Made by a program: the position numbers and the translations under genes. Positions 1 through 7,022 of a stretch of 22,597 nucleotides of DNA are shown one piece after another. The DNA lies in the IMG/VR virus record IMGVR_UViG_3300037882_004970, positions 1 through 22,597 of that record; one strand, 5' to 3'. A model generated the notes under the pieces. The model saw only the letters and a list, made by a program, of their open reading frames with translations, was not told where the DNA came from and searched no databases. The stretch comes from a virus. Position 1 is the stretch's first letter, and each line of letters begins with the position of its first letter.

Positions 1-1
1 C

Positions 2-367
2 AAGGCGGCTGTGGAGGCCCACACTGCCGAGCTGCAGGCTCGTCTCAGCGAGGCCGAGCGGCGCGCGGATGAGGCTGAGGCCAAGGTCGCGGCTCGCCCC
101 GTCGATCCCGAGGAGCCGACCGTGTATGCACGCCTGCTCCCCTATCGCCCGGCTTACGGGCAGATGAAGCGGCGCCACTCCATCACCTCGCCCGACGGTC
201 GCAAGACCTTCCGGTTCGAGCAGCGTGTGGGCGACAAGGGGTCCGACTGGGTGGAGGTCCCCGCCACCATCGGAAAGCGTCTCGCTGAGACCTACAATCC
301 CACCCCCAAGGGCGCCGCCCGAGGGGCCAACGCCTTCGAGGTTGTCGCGGAACTTCCGCGGGGCTAA
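2..367 (+). CDS. C-terminal end of an unidentified phage protein with a coiled coil (5' truncated)
   Basis: The reading frame is open to the left edge of the window, so the real start probably lies upstream; a GTG at position 11 is the first internal candidate start. The first ~30 visible residues are rich in Ala, Glu and Arg with heptad-like spacing and probably form a coiled coil. A short Pro/Asp/Glu linker follows, then a compact C-terminal part that includes a stretch around YARLLPYRP and a basic, aromatic segment. The gene ends three bases before the connector gene, at the head side of a tail operon. It could therefore be a scaffold, a capsid-associated protein or a small neck protein, but I do not recognise the family and assign no function. 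Confidence 0.6.
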   Translation, partial: KAAVEAHTAELQARLSEAERRADEAEAKVAARPVDPEEPTVYARLLPYRPAYGQMKRRHSITSPDGRKTFRFEQRVGDKGSDWVEVPATIGKRLAETYNPTPKGAARGANAFEVVAELPRG

Positions 368-370
368 TCA

Positions 371-1438
371 ATGCAGATCGCCCGGGGTGAGGAGAGCGCG
401 GTCGGCAATCCGCGTCTCAAGATCAGCATCTCCCTGGGCGATTCGCTGCTCACCCCAGCCGCCCTCGAATTCTCCATATTCGACACCTCCACCGCAGCCC
501 TCAGGGCTGAGCCTCTCCAGATCTTCCCGAACAACGGCTATCAGCAGGTCGACCTCGACGACGACGAGATCACCACTGGCGTTTTCGCCATCGCCTGGAC
601 TGCCCCTGACGATGCGGCCATTGGTACCCACCGCCTTCGAGTCCGGGCGACCTTCTCCGTTGGCGCTGAGCCTGTGGAGTGGGACGTCAGCTTCGAGGTG
701 GTCGATGTTGCAGTGGCTGCACCAGTGCAGACATATGGCTACACGACCATTGAGCGCGTGAGGGCCGAGGGGATCACCGAGGCCATGGCTTCGGACGGTC
801 GCCTATCAGAACTCATCGAGGAGGCTAGCATCGAGATCGACAAGATCTGCCGATGGTGGTTTCAAGCCAGGGCGAAGTCGGTCACGCTTGATGGGAACGG
901 CCGAACCCGCCTTGACCTGCCGGCGCCGCCCATCGAGATCTACGAGGTCGTCATCGAAGGGGTCCGCCTCGACCCAGGCTCGTGGCATCTGGTCGGCATC
1001 TGCCCTCGAGGCCCGTCAGACCCCCGCAAGCCGCTCGCGGCTATTGAAAGGAAGGCTGGTTCGGCGACGAGGTTCTATGACCTCGGTGTCCCTCGACTCG
1101 TCTGGCCGAAGGGTCAGGGGAACATCGTGATCCGAGGTGTCTTTGGCTACACCGAGGACAATGGCACAGCCTTTGGTCGTGTTCCGCTTGCCATCGTGCG
1201 GGCGTGCAACCTCATGGTCATCCGCATGCAGTGGCCCCAGTCTTTCGAGGAGGCCATCGACGCCCGCAACGCGGGTCGGACGAAGCGGATGAAGACGCAT
1301 GAGCAGGAGATTGAGTATTTCCCGTCTGGCGGTGGCGCTGCAGGCGGCAATGCCCCTGCGACGGCCTTCGACTCCGACCCTGAGATCTCAAGGATCCTCG
1401 CAGCCTACATCCGCCCTCTCGACCTCGGGTTCGGCTGA
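371..1438 (+). CDS. Head-tail connector/adaptor protein with an N-terminal Ig-like domain
   Basis: The 355-residue product appears to have two parts. Residues ~15-115 look like an all-beta Ig-type sandwich, alternating hydrophobic residues and ending in a strand containing VEWDVSFEVV. From about residue 118 the pattern fits the phage head-tail adaptor family (HK97 gp6/SPP1 gp15-like): YTTIERVRAEGI, helices with LSELIEEASIEIDKICRWWF, then beta strands that include LDLPAPPIEIYEVVIEGV. Adaptors of this type usually have about 100-200 residues, so the N-terminal domain is an extra. Such proteins form a ring under the portal. The TGA stop overlaps the next ATG (TGATG). Family assignment rests on motif pattern and position, so it is moderately sure; the beta domain is inferred. 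Confidence 0.6.
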   Translation: MQIARGEESAVGNPRLKISISLGDSLLTPAALEFSIFDTSTAALRAEPLQIFPNNGYQQVDLDDDEITTGVFAIAWTAPDDAAIGTHRLRVRATFSVGAEPVEWDVSFEVVDVAVAAPVQTYGYTTIERVRAEGITEAMASDGRLSELIEEASIEIDKICRWWFQARAKSVTLDGNGRTRLDLPAPPIEIYEVVIEGVRLDPGSWHLVGICPRGPSDPRKPLAAIERKAGSATRFYDLGVPRLVWPKGQGNIVIRGVFGYTEDNGTAFGRVPLAIVRACNLMVIRMQWPQSFEEAIDARNAGRTKRMKTHEQEIEYFPSGGGAAGGNAPATAFDSDPEISRILAAYIRPLDLGFG

Positions 1439-1941
1439 TGCCTCGAGGCCGCCTCATCTTCCCATTCGTGCTGGTCATCGCCCGCCTTGATGTTGAGGCG
1501 ATGGTCGACGATCCGGGCCCCGGGTACGACGACGACTTCAGGGAGCCCGTGGCTGAGATCGGGGGCAACAGCTCCATCCCAGTGCGACGCGAGATGGCCG
1601 TCATCCGCCTCAGGGCCCAGATCGAACCCGGCGCCTTCGAGGCGATGCAGATGACCGGCAATGGCAATGTGCCGATCGGTAGCATCCCCATCTACATCCA
1701 CATGGGTGAGCTTGAGCGAGCTGGGCTCATTGACGAAAACGGTCGCCACACCATTCGTGCGGGAGATCGGCTTGTAAGGATCGAGAACATTCGCCACGAA
1801 GTGGTGATGACGATCCCCGACCCTCCAGGCCTCTACTTCGAGACCATCACCTCCACCAGCTTCGGGCTTGGATCTCATCGCCCGAACCTGATCCATGCGA
1901 CCCTCGTCGACCGACCCCAGGGCGCTGAGGTGACCGTATGA
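1438..1941 (+). CDS. Head-closure (stopper) protein candidate
   Basis: This 167-residue protein begins with ATG at 1438, overlapping the stop of the connector gene. The N-terminus is basic and hydrophobic. The rest looks like a small beta-barrel, with a segment HTIRAGDRLVRIENIRHEVV that resembles the 'position a value, then read back the field' strands of head-closure proteins of the SPP1 gp16/HK97 gp7 type. These close the portal channel below the adaptor. No catalytic motif is visible. The position between the adaptor and the tail-completion gene is exactly where a stopper is expected. The assignment depends more on synteny than on sequence; a generic neck protein is the alternative. Confidence 0.45.
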   Translation: MPRGRLIFPFVLVIARLDVEAMVDDPGPGYDDDFREPVAEIGGNSSIPVRREMAVIRLRAQIEPGAFEAMQMTGNGNVPIGSIPIYIHMGELERAGLIDENGRHTIRAGDRLVRIENIRHEVVMTIPDPPGLYFETITSTSFGLGSHRPNLIHATLVDRPQGAEVTV

Positions 1942-2516
1942 TGCGCAAGACCGGTCAGTGGAATGCGGCACGGCGAGTGCTCGTTGGTGGCGGTAGGCGC
2001 CTGGGCTCGGCCATCCACATCGCCGTGCGGCGGGAGGCCGAGCGGCTCCGAAAGGAGATCGTGCTGGGCATCACGAGCCAGTCTCCAGGCGGCCAGGCCT
2101 TCAAGCCACTGACCCGGCTCACGATCGCGGAGAGGCGTCTGAAGGGCTTCAAAGGAACGAAAGCGCTGATGCGGCGCGGTGATCTGCGCAACAGCATCGC
2201 CGTCGTCGCTCGTGGTGACGAGGCATTCGTGGGCGTACCGCGCTCGTCTGGGAAGATGAACATCGCCAAGATCCACGAGTTCGGAACCGATCCGTTCGTC
2301 GTGCCCATCACGCCCAGGATGCGAGCGTTCCTGGCAGTGCTGTACAGGAAGGCCCTTGGTCGAAAGAAAGCTTCCAAGTCAGCAGGCAGTGGCCCTGGCT
2401 ACGTCATCATCCAGATCCCGGCGAGGCCGTTCCTTCGGCCAGCCTTCGACGTCTGGAGGGTTGGCGTGCAGCGTCGCCTTCTTGAAGGCGTGGCCGTCAG
2501 GATGGGGTGGCTCTGA
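1938..2516 (+). CDS. Tail-completion / virion morphogenesis protein (gpG/gpS-like)
   Basis: The 192-residue product carries the features of the Mu gpG/P2 gpS virion-morphogenesis family. It has a basic helical N-terminus, then a segment GDLRNSIAVVARGDEAFVGV, the motif KIHEFGTDPFVVPITPRMRAFL, and a C-terminal ARPFLRPAF. In the family the phrase 'IH.FG....IP.RPFL' is diagnostic. Such proteins sit at the neck and complete the tail so it can join the head. Translation starts at 1938 (ATGA overlap with the previous gene) or at the second ATG at 1941. The basic C-terminal loop around KKASKSAGSGPG looks like an insertion. Confident at family level. Confidence 0.72.
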   Translation: MMRKTGQWNAARRVLVGGGRRLGSAIHIAVRREAERLRKEIVLGITSQSPGGQAFKPLTRLTIAERRLKGFKGTKALMRRGDLRNSIAVVARGDEAFVGVPRSSGKMNIAKIHEFGTDPFVVPITPRMRAFLAVLYRKALGRKKASKSAGSGPGYVIIQIPARPFLRPAFDVWRVGVQRRLLEGVAVRMGWL

Positions 2517-3388
2517 TGGCAGTACCCGTCATCAACAGCATCAGCCCGAACACCGGCTCGAGCCGTGGCGGGGAGTTGATACGACTCGTCGGCGCAGGCA
2601 TGGCGAGCCGAGTCAGCGTCTCGTTCGGCGGTGTCCAGGCGGAAGTCGTCGGCGTAATGGTCGACGGCTCGATGGCCATGGTGCGAGCGCCTCGAGTCGG
2701 CGCTGGCGTGGTCGACGTTACGCTCTCAAACCTTGATGCTGGCGGTGTCCCGGTGCCAGGCGAGGCTGTTACCGTTCAGAACAGCTACGCATTCTCACGC
2801 CCAGACTTCCTTGAGGAAAGCCCGCTGGCCCAGTTGACGCGCCACCTGCTCCGCCTCATCAAGCATGAGGTGGTCACCTCCACCAGCTCAGACCTGACGG
2901 CAGTCGACTACGACGAGTCGCCAGACAATGACGTTCGGATCCTGGAGATGTCGGAGGTGCCCGGCGTCGTCCTTGCCGGACCTCGCGACGTGAAGCGGAA
3001 CAACTTCTACCGCCGCGTCGACCCGCGGCCGCTGGCCATCAACGGACTGCCTGGTCAGTCGCGGCTATTCGGGCCTTCGCTCACGGTCGATGCCAGCTTC
3101 ATCGCCTACTGCGCAACCAGGGGCAAGGTTCAGACCCTCAACCTGATCAATGAGGTACTGAGGGCTGTCCACCTGAACGGATACCTGAGGATCCCCCTCA
3201 CGCCCGGCGGGCAAGAGATCGGTCGCTGGAAGCTGAACATCGGCGAAATAAAAATGCCACCGCCCAAAGACGGCATTCATGTTGCGTCGGTAGACCTTAC
3301 GGTTGTAGGGTTCAATATTGATGAGGGTTTTGAGCTGGCCCAGACCCGCCAGGTCGAGACCCCGATGGCCCTCGTGGAGGTTTTGTAA
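2516..3388 (+). CDS. IPT/TIG-domain protein, probable tail terminator
   Basis: The ATG at 2516 overlaps the previous TGA (TGATG), which is preferred to an in-frame GTG at 2507; this gives 290 residues. Residues ~3-95 are a clear IPT/TIG Ig-like domain: PVINSISPNTGSSRGGE, a glycine-rich turn, VSFGGVQAEVV and VVDVTLSN. The C-terminal ~190 residues contain helices (LAQLTRHLLRLIKHEVV) followed by strands (SLTVDASFIAYC). They sit directly before the sheath, where contractile phages encode the tail terminator that caps sheath and tube. I infer terminator function from position and the alpha/beta pattern. The attached TIG domain is unusual. It could instead be a neck decoration protein. Confidence 0.5.
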   Translation: MAVPVINSISPNTGSSRGGELIRLVGAGMASRVSVSFGGVQAEVVGVMVDGSMAMVRAPRVGAGVVDVTLSNLDAGGVPVPGEAVTVQNSYAFSRPDFLEESPLAQLTRHLLRLIKHEVVTSTSSDLTAVDYDESPDNDVRILEMSEVPGVVLAGPRDVKRNNFYRRVDPRPLAINGLPGQSRLFGPSLTVDASFIAYCATRGKVQTLNLINEVLRAVHLNGYLRIPLTPGGQEIGRWKLNIGEIKMPPPKDGIHVASVDLTVVGFNIDEGFELAQTRQVETPMALVEVL

Positions 3389-5575
3389 ATGTCTGGGCTC
3401 CTCTCACCCGGCGTCAATTTCCAGGAGACAGCGCCCTCCACCGGCAGCGTGCAAGCGGCGGCTTCGGCCGTCCCGGCGTTCGTCGGCGTGTCGGAGCGTG
3501 GACCGATCGGTGAGCCGATCCTCCTGACCGGCTTCGCCGAGTACCGCCGGATCTTCGGCGGGTTCATCTCCGGCACCCACAAGCACCTCCCCTTGGCCGT
3601 CAAGGCCTTCTTCGATGAGGGTGGCGGCGCGTGCTACGTCTGCCGAGTCACTCACTACTCGGACGTCACCGATCCTGCGACTTCGACGGCCGTCAAGTCG
3701 TCCGTCGTGCTGGTCAACGGCGGCAATCCGAGCCCTGCCGTCCTCGAGGGGGCCGACTACCCACTCTACTTCTCCACCAGCACAACGCTACTCGTATCGG
3801 TCGACGGTGGTGGGAACGACTCTGCGGCCTTCACTGGCACGGCCGAACGGCAGGTGAGCAGCGGCGTCTTTCCGCTCAACCTCAACGACAACCAGACCCT
3901 CACCATCCAGGTCGACGCGCGGCCGCTGCAGACCATCACCTTCGTCGAGGGCGCGCTGGTCGTCGACATCGACGCCATCACCGCCGCCGAGGCGGCTGGC
4001 GTCATCAACTCGCAGCTCGTCGGCGCGCGTGCCTGGGTGCTCGGCGGCAACGTGGTGATCGAGAGTGACACCAAGGGGACCAGCTCGGTCCTCTCGGTGA
4101 CTGGCGGTACCGCGGCTGCCACCTTCGTGTTCGCAGAGACGGTGGCTGGCGCCGGCAACGTCGCCACCCTCGCAGCCGTGACTGCTGTCGAGGCCAAGGC
4201 CATCATCGAAGCCGGCATCAACGACGGCGACGGTGTTGTGGTCGACGCGACGGCTGACCACCTGGTCATCACCAGCGTGGCCACCGGCGATGACGCGACG
4301 CTTCAGCCCGACGCCTCCATCCTGACCGCCTTCGGCTTCGATGCTGGAGAGGTGACCGGTGCTGATGACGGCGAACTTGACGCTGCCCGCGTCGAGGAGC
4401 GCTATGCCTCCGGCCTCTCGTGGACGGCGACCGTCAAGGCGGCTACCAGCGGCGACGCTGGCCTGTTCGACCTCGTCATGAAGGACGCCAACGGCGTCGT
4501 CATCGAGACGTGGCGCAACCTGTCCAACGATCCCGAGGCCGAGGGCTACGCCCCCAACGTCCTGATTGCCGGCGGTAGCATCTTCACCTACGTGGATCTC
4601 GAGGCGGATGGCGCCCCGCGACCCGACAACGGTGTCTACACCCTGGCCGGTGGGAACACCGGTCTCAGCGGCATTGTCGACGCCGACTTCATCGGCGGAT
4701 CTGGCGCGGGTCGGACCGGCTTGCGGGCCCTTGACGCGGTGCTGGACCTGACCCTGCTCGCGGTCCCTGGTCGCACCTCCGCGGCCATCTGGAACGGTGT
4801 CTCGACCTACTGTGAGACGACCCGCGAGGGCTTCGTCTTCGGCATCCTCGACATCCCCGCCAACCAGACCGCTGCCCAGGCGATCACCCACGCCGACTCC
4901 ACCGCCGCGAGCGAGTTCACGGCGACCTACTGGCCGTGGGTCAAGGTTGCCAATCCGTCCACGGCCGTGTTCGGTGCGAACAACATCGTCCCGACCATCG
5001 ACATCCCGCCGTCCGGCCCGATGATGGGCGTCTACTGCCGCAACGATCGAGTTCCCGGCGGGGTGTACAAGAGCCCCGCGAATTACGAGCGGGCCAAGCT
5101 GTCCGTCATCGGACTGGTCAACACCGACGTCAACCAGGAGTCGGTGCGGGACCTGATTCACCCCAAGCGGATCAACTCGATCATCTCGTCGACCGGTCGC
5201 GGCATCTACGCCTTCGGCGGCCGCACCCGGAAGGGGACCGGCAGCTTCCCCTATATCGCGGAGCGGCGCGGCGCCATCCTGATCAAGCGGTCCATCAAGG
5301 ACGGTATCGCCTTCGTCATTGAGGAGAACAACGACGCCACCACCCGGCGTCGCGTCACCCGCAACGTCGAGGCGTTCCTGCTCACCCAGATGCGTCTCGG
5401 TGCATTCCGCTCCCAGGTTCCCAGCGAGGCCTTCACCGTCGTCTGTGACGAGACCAACAACCCGCTCGACGTCATCCTGCGCGGCCAGCTCATCGTCAAC
5501 GTCGGCATCGCCACGCAGAAGCCGGTCGAGTTCGTTTTCGTGAACATCGCCCAGGATACCCGCGGTCTGGCGTAA
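3389..5575 (+). CDS. Contractile tail sheath protein
   Basis: The N-terminus (SPGVNFQET, then VPAFVGVSERGPIGEPILLT and a phenylalanine-rich FFDEGGGACYVCRV) and the C-terminus (RINSIISSTGRGIYAFGGRT, VEAFLLTQMRLGAFRS, LIVNVGIATQKPVEFVFVNI) are the hallmark conserved ends of the phage tail sheath family. The sheath contracts around the tube and drives it through the envelope. At 728 residues it is longer than the usual 400-500. The excess lies in a central region, residues ~105-440, that carries two tandem repeat units (see the separate entry) and should face outward. A GGAGG at 3376-3380 lies 8 bases before the ATG. Very confident. Confidence 0.95.
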   Translation: MSGLLSPGVNFQETAPSTGSVQAAASAVPAFVGVSERGPIGEPILLTGFAEYRRIFGGFISGTHKHLPLAVKAFFDEGGGACYVCRVTHYSDVTDPATSTAVKSSVVLVNGGNPSPAVLEGADYPLYFSTSTTLLVSVDGGGNDSAAFTGTAERQVSSGVFPLNLNDNQTLTIQVDARPLQTITFVEGALVVDIDAITAAEAAGVINSQLVGARAWVLGGNVVIESDTKGTSSVLSVTGGTAAATFVFAETVAGAGNVATLAAVTAVEAKAIIEAGINDGDGVVVDATADHLVITSVATGDDATLQPDASILTAFGFDAGEVTGADDGELDAARVEERYASGLSWTATVKAATSGDAGLFDLVMKDANGVVIETWRNLSNDPEAEGYAPNVLIAGGSIFTYVDLEADGAPRPDNGVYTLAGGNTGLSGIVDADFIGGSGAGRTGLRALDAVLDLTLLAVPGRTSAAIWNGVSTYCETTREGFVFGILDIPANQTAAQAITHADSTAASEFTATYWPWVKVANPSTAVFGANNIVPTIDIPPSGPMMGVYCRNDRVPGGVYKSPANYERAKLSVIGLVNTDVNQESVRDLIHPKRINSIISSTGRGIYAFGGRTRKGTGSFPYIAERRGAILIKRSIKDGIAFVIEENNDATTRRRVTRNVEAFLLTQMRLGAFRSQVPSEAFTVVCDETNNPLDVILRGQLIVNVGIATQKPVEFVFVNIAQDTRGLA
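3971..4378 (+). repeat. Two tandem flagellin_IN-like protein repeats inside the sheath insertion
   Basis: At protein level, residues ~195-258 and ~262-330 of the sheath share one pattern. Each has a short helix (TAAEAAGVIN in the first, TAVEAKAIIEAG in the second), a strand that includes VVIES or LVITS, a glycine turn, and a closing strand. This resembles the flagellar hook IN motif (helix followed by 'l.ItS..tG') found in surface-exposed domains. The DNA is too diverged to be a recent duplication. The match is by eye. Confidence 0.5.
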
Positions 5576-5599
5576 GCCGTGACCACGAAAGGATGTTAG

Positions 5600-6058
5600 A
5601 TGCCTCTCAGCGAATCGTTGGACTTCTTCGAGAAGTTCAACTTCATCGTCGAAATCGCCGGCATTCGTCGGGCTGGCTTCACGACCGTCTCCGATCTGTC
5701 GATGAACTTCGGCAAGACCGTCCTGCGTGAGGGTGGTCGCACCCTGCCTCACAAGAAGCCGGGCCTCACCGACGCCGAGGACATCACCCTCGAGCGCGGC
5801 GTTGTGATGGACGCCGACTTCCACACCTGGGCCAAGCAGGTGATGGACGCGGCATCCGGCAACGGCATCACCGCGCTTGGTTACAAGCGGACCATCGACA
5901 TCATCGTGATCGACCGTGACGGCTCGGAACGAGCGAAGTACACGGTGTACGGAGCCTTTCCCATCAAGATCAAGGCGGGCGAGTGGGACGCCACCTCCGA
6001 AGAGGCCGTCATGGAGGAGCTCGTCCTCGCGTGCGACTACTTCGAGGCCAGCCTGTAA
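5600..6058 (+). CDS. Tail tube protein (T4 gp19-like)
   Basis: The 152-residue product matches the T4 gp19-like tail tube family in length and pattern. It has FNFIVEIAGIRRAGFTTVSDLS near the N-terminus, TLERGVVMDADFHTWAKQV in the middle, and the closing block IDIIVIDRDGSERAKYTVYGAFPIKI followed by an acidic MEELVLACDYFEA. The protein polymerises into the rigid tube inside the sheath. It has its own ribosome-binding site (AAAGGA at 5588-5593, 6 bases before ATG) and a 24-base gap from the sheath, in contrast with the overlapping junctions elsewhere. This fits the need for high, independent expression. Very confident. Confidence 0.94.
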   Translation: MPLSESLDFFEKFNFIVEIAGIRRAGFTTVSDLSMNFGKTVLREGGRTLPHKKPGLTDAEDITLERGVVMDADFHTWAKQVMDAASGNGITALGYKRTIDIIVIDRDGSERAKYTVYGAFPIKIKAGEWDATSEEAVMEELVLACDYFEASL

Positions 6059-6087
6059 TTCCACCGGCCCAGGAGGCCTATTCCACC

Positions 6088-6825
6088 ATGTCGAGTACCC
6101 GTACCGTCACCTGCCCGTCGGGCATGATCGCTGAAGTTCGGGCGATGAAGGTGTCAGAGCAACGGCTTCTGACTGACCAGTCGCTCATGCGCTCTGGCCG
6201 GTTTACCAGCCGGCTGCTCGCCGAAGTCGTGTCCGTGTCTGACCCCGGGCCATACTCGAGCATCATGCACGGCGACAAGCTCGACTGGTCGAAGGCCCTA
6301 CAGGGCGACCGGTACGTGCTGATGGTCGAGGCCCGGAAGGCCACCCATGGGTCGAACATGGAGTGGAAGCACCGCTGCCCCTCGTGCAGGGCGACCTCCA
6401 TCACCAGGTTCAACCTCGACGACCTGGAGATCAAGAAGATCCCCGAGGAAAGCCTGCGCAAGTTCGTGGCCAAGGAGATCTTCTCCGGCGAGGTGGCCGG
6501 CGTCACGTTCACGTTCGGCCTTCAGACCGGGCATCACGAAGAGCTGGCTGCCGATCTGCGCAAGCGCAAGGGGGCTGCCGAGGTCGAGAGCGCGCCCATG
6601 ACCTCCGCCTTCACGATCCGCCTGAGCGTGGATGGGTGGAGCAAGGCCAAGCTCGAAGCCTGGATCGAGGACCTCTCCTGGGGAGACGCGCTCGAGATTC
6701 AGCGCATCCTCGACGCAGCCGACTTCGGCGTGGACACCTCCATTGAGGTGAGCTGCCGCGAGTGCCTCGCCGTTCAGGAGATGGAGCTCCCTTTCGGCAA
6801 GGAGTTCTGGCTCCCGAGGACGTAG
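6088..6825 (+). CDS. Tail assembly chaperone with zinc ribbon (short, zero-frame product)
   Basis: AGGAGG at 6071-6076 lies 11 bases upstream of the ATG at 6088, giving 245 residues. Two CxxC pairs, Cys97/Cys100 (HRCPSC) and Cys223/Cys226 (VSCREC), can form one zinc ribbon. The C-terminus VQEMELPFGKEFW is typical of zinc-ribbon chaperone/baseplate proteins encoded between tube and tape measure, related in style to the T4 gp26/gp28 group. The protein should bind the tape measure during tail assembly. Near its end the gene carries a slippery heptamer (6789-6795), and the -1 frame continues for a further ~74 codons, so a longer fusion is expected, as for lambda G/GT. The function is inferred from position and that frameshift. 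Confidence 0.75.
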   Translation: MSSTRTVTCPSGMIAEVRAMKVSEQRLLTDQSLMRSGRFTSRLLAEVVSVSDPGPYSSIMHGDKLDWSKALQGDRYVLMVEARKATHGSNMEWKHRCPSCRATSITRFNLDDLEIKKIPEESLRKFVAKEIFSGEVAGVTFTFGLQTGHHEELAADLRKRKGAAEVESAPMTSAFTIRLSVDGWSKAKLEAWIEDLSWGDALEIQRILDAADFGVDTSIEVSCRECLAVQEMELPFGKEFWLPRT

Positions 6826-7019
6826 CCTCAATCTGGCCGGCCATTACCGAAGAGGAGTGGAGGGAGCGGCTCTTTCGGATATGCTGGCATCGTCATGGTG
6901 GATCAGGCCTGTCGTGCGACTTGGCCACCGCCTTGAACATGAATCCAGCCGACCTTGAGTGGTTTCTTGACCGAAGCGTCGAGGAGATCAAGGCGGAGGT
7001 CAAGGCGGCCAAGGGGTAG
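6762..7019 (+). CDS. Frameshift extension of the tail assembly chaperone (GT-type fusion with 6088-6825)
   Basis: This frame is -1 relative to the chaperone gene and overlaps its last ~60 bases. It opens no later than a GTG at 6762, but that GTG has no convincing ribosome-binding site and no ATG occurs before the late NMNPADLEW region. The best reading is a -1 shift at 6789-6795, giving a ~310-residue fusion: 236 chaperone residues plus 74 from here. The extension contains PAITEEEWRERLFRICWHRH and DLEWFLDRSVEEIKAEV, which resemble T-type extensions that recruit the tape measure. It ends three bases before the tape-measure ATG, with AAGGGG at 7011-7016 serving that gene. Real coding is likely; the mode of expression is inference. 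Confidence 0.7.
   Translation: MPRRSGDGAPFRQGVLAPEDVASIWPAITEEEWRERLFRICWHRHGGSGLSCDLATALNMNPADLEWFLDRSVEEIKAEVKAAKG
6776..6795 (+). promoter_or_regulatory. Programmed -1 frameshift signal: SD-like element plus slippery heptamer
   Basis: The heptamer CCCTTTC at 6789-6795 sits in the zero frame as C CCT TTC, which fits the X XXY YYZ rule; both tRNAs can re-pair at CCC and TTT. An AGGAG at 6776-6780, 8 bases upstream, resembles the internal Shine-Dalgarno stimulator known from dnaX. Downstream only weak 4-bp hairpins are visible (6801-6814 and 6816-6829). The zero frame stops at 6823-6825. Confidence 0.62.
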
Positions 7020-7022
7020 TAG

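Noticed and set aside
3788-6064. A very long open frame on the minus strand across the sheath and tube genes (about 758 codons)
   Set aside because: It is antisense to two firmly identified structural genes. The product is dominated by Val, Asp, Gly, Arg and His in a way typical of the reverse of GC-rich codons, and shows no family motif.
5983-6087. Upstream extension of the chaperone gene into the tube gene
   Set aside because: AGGAGG at 6071-6076 points to ATG 6088, and the extra residues are an out-of-frame reading of the tube gene end.
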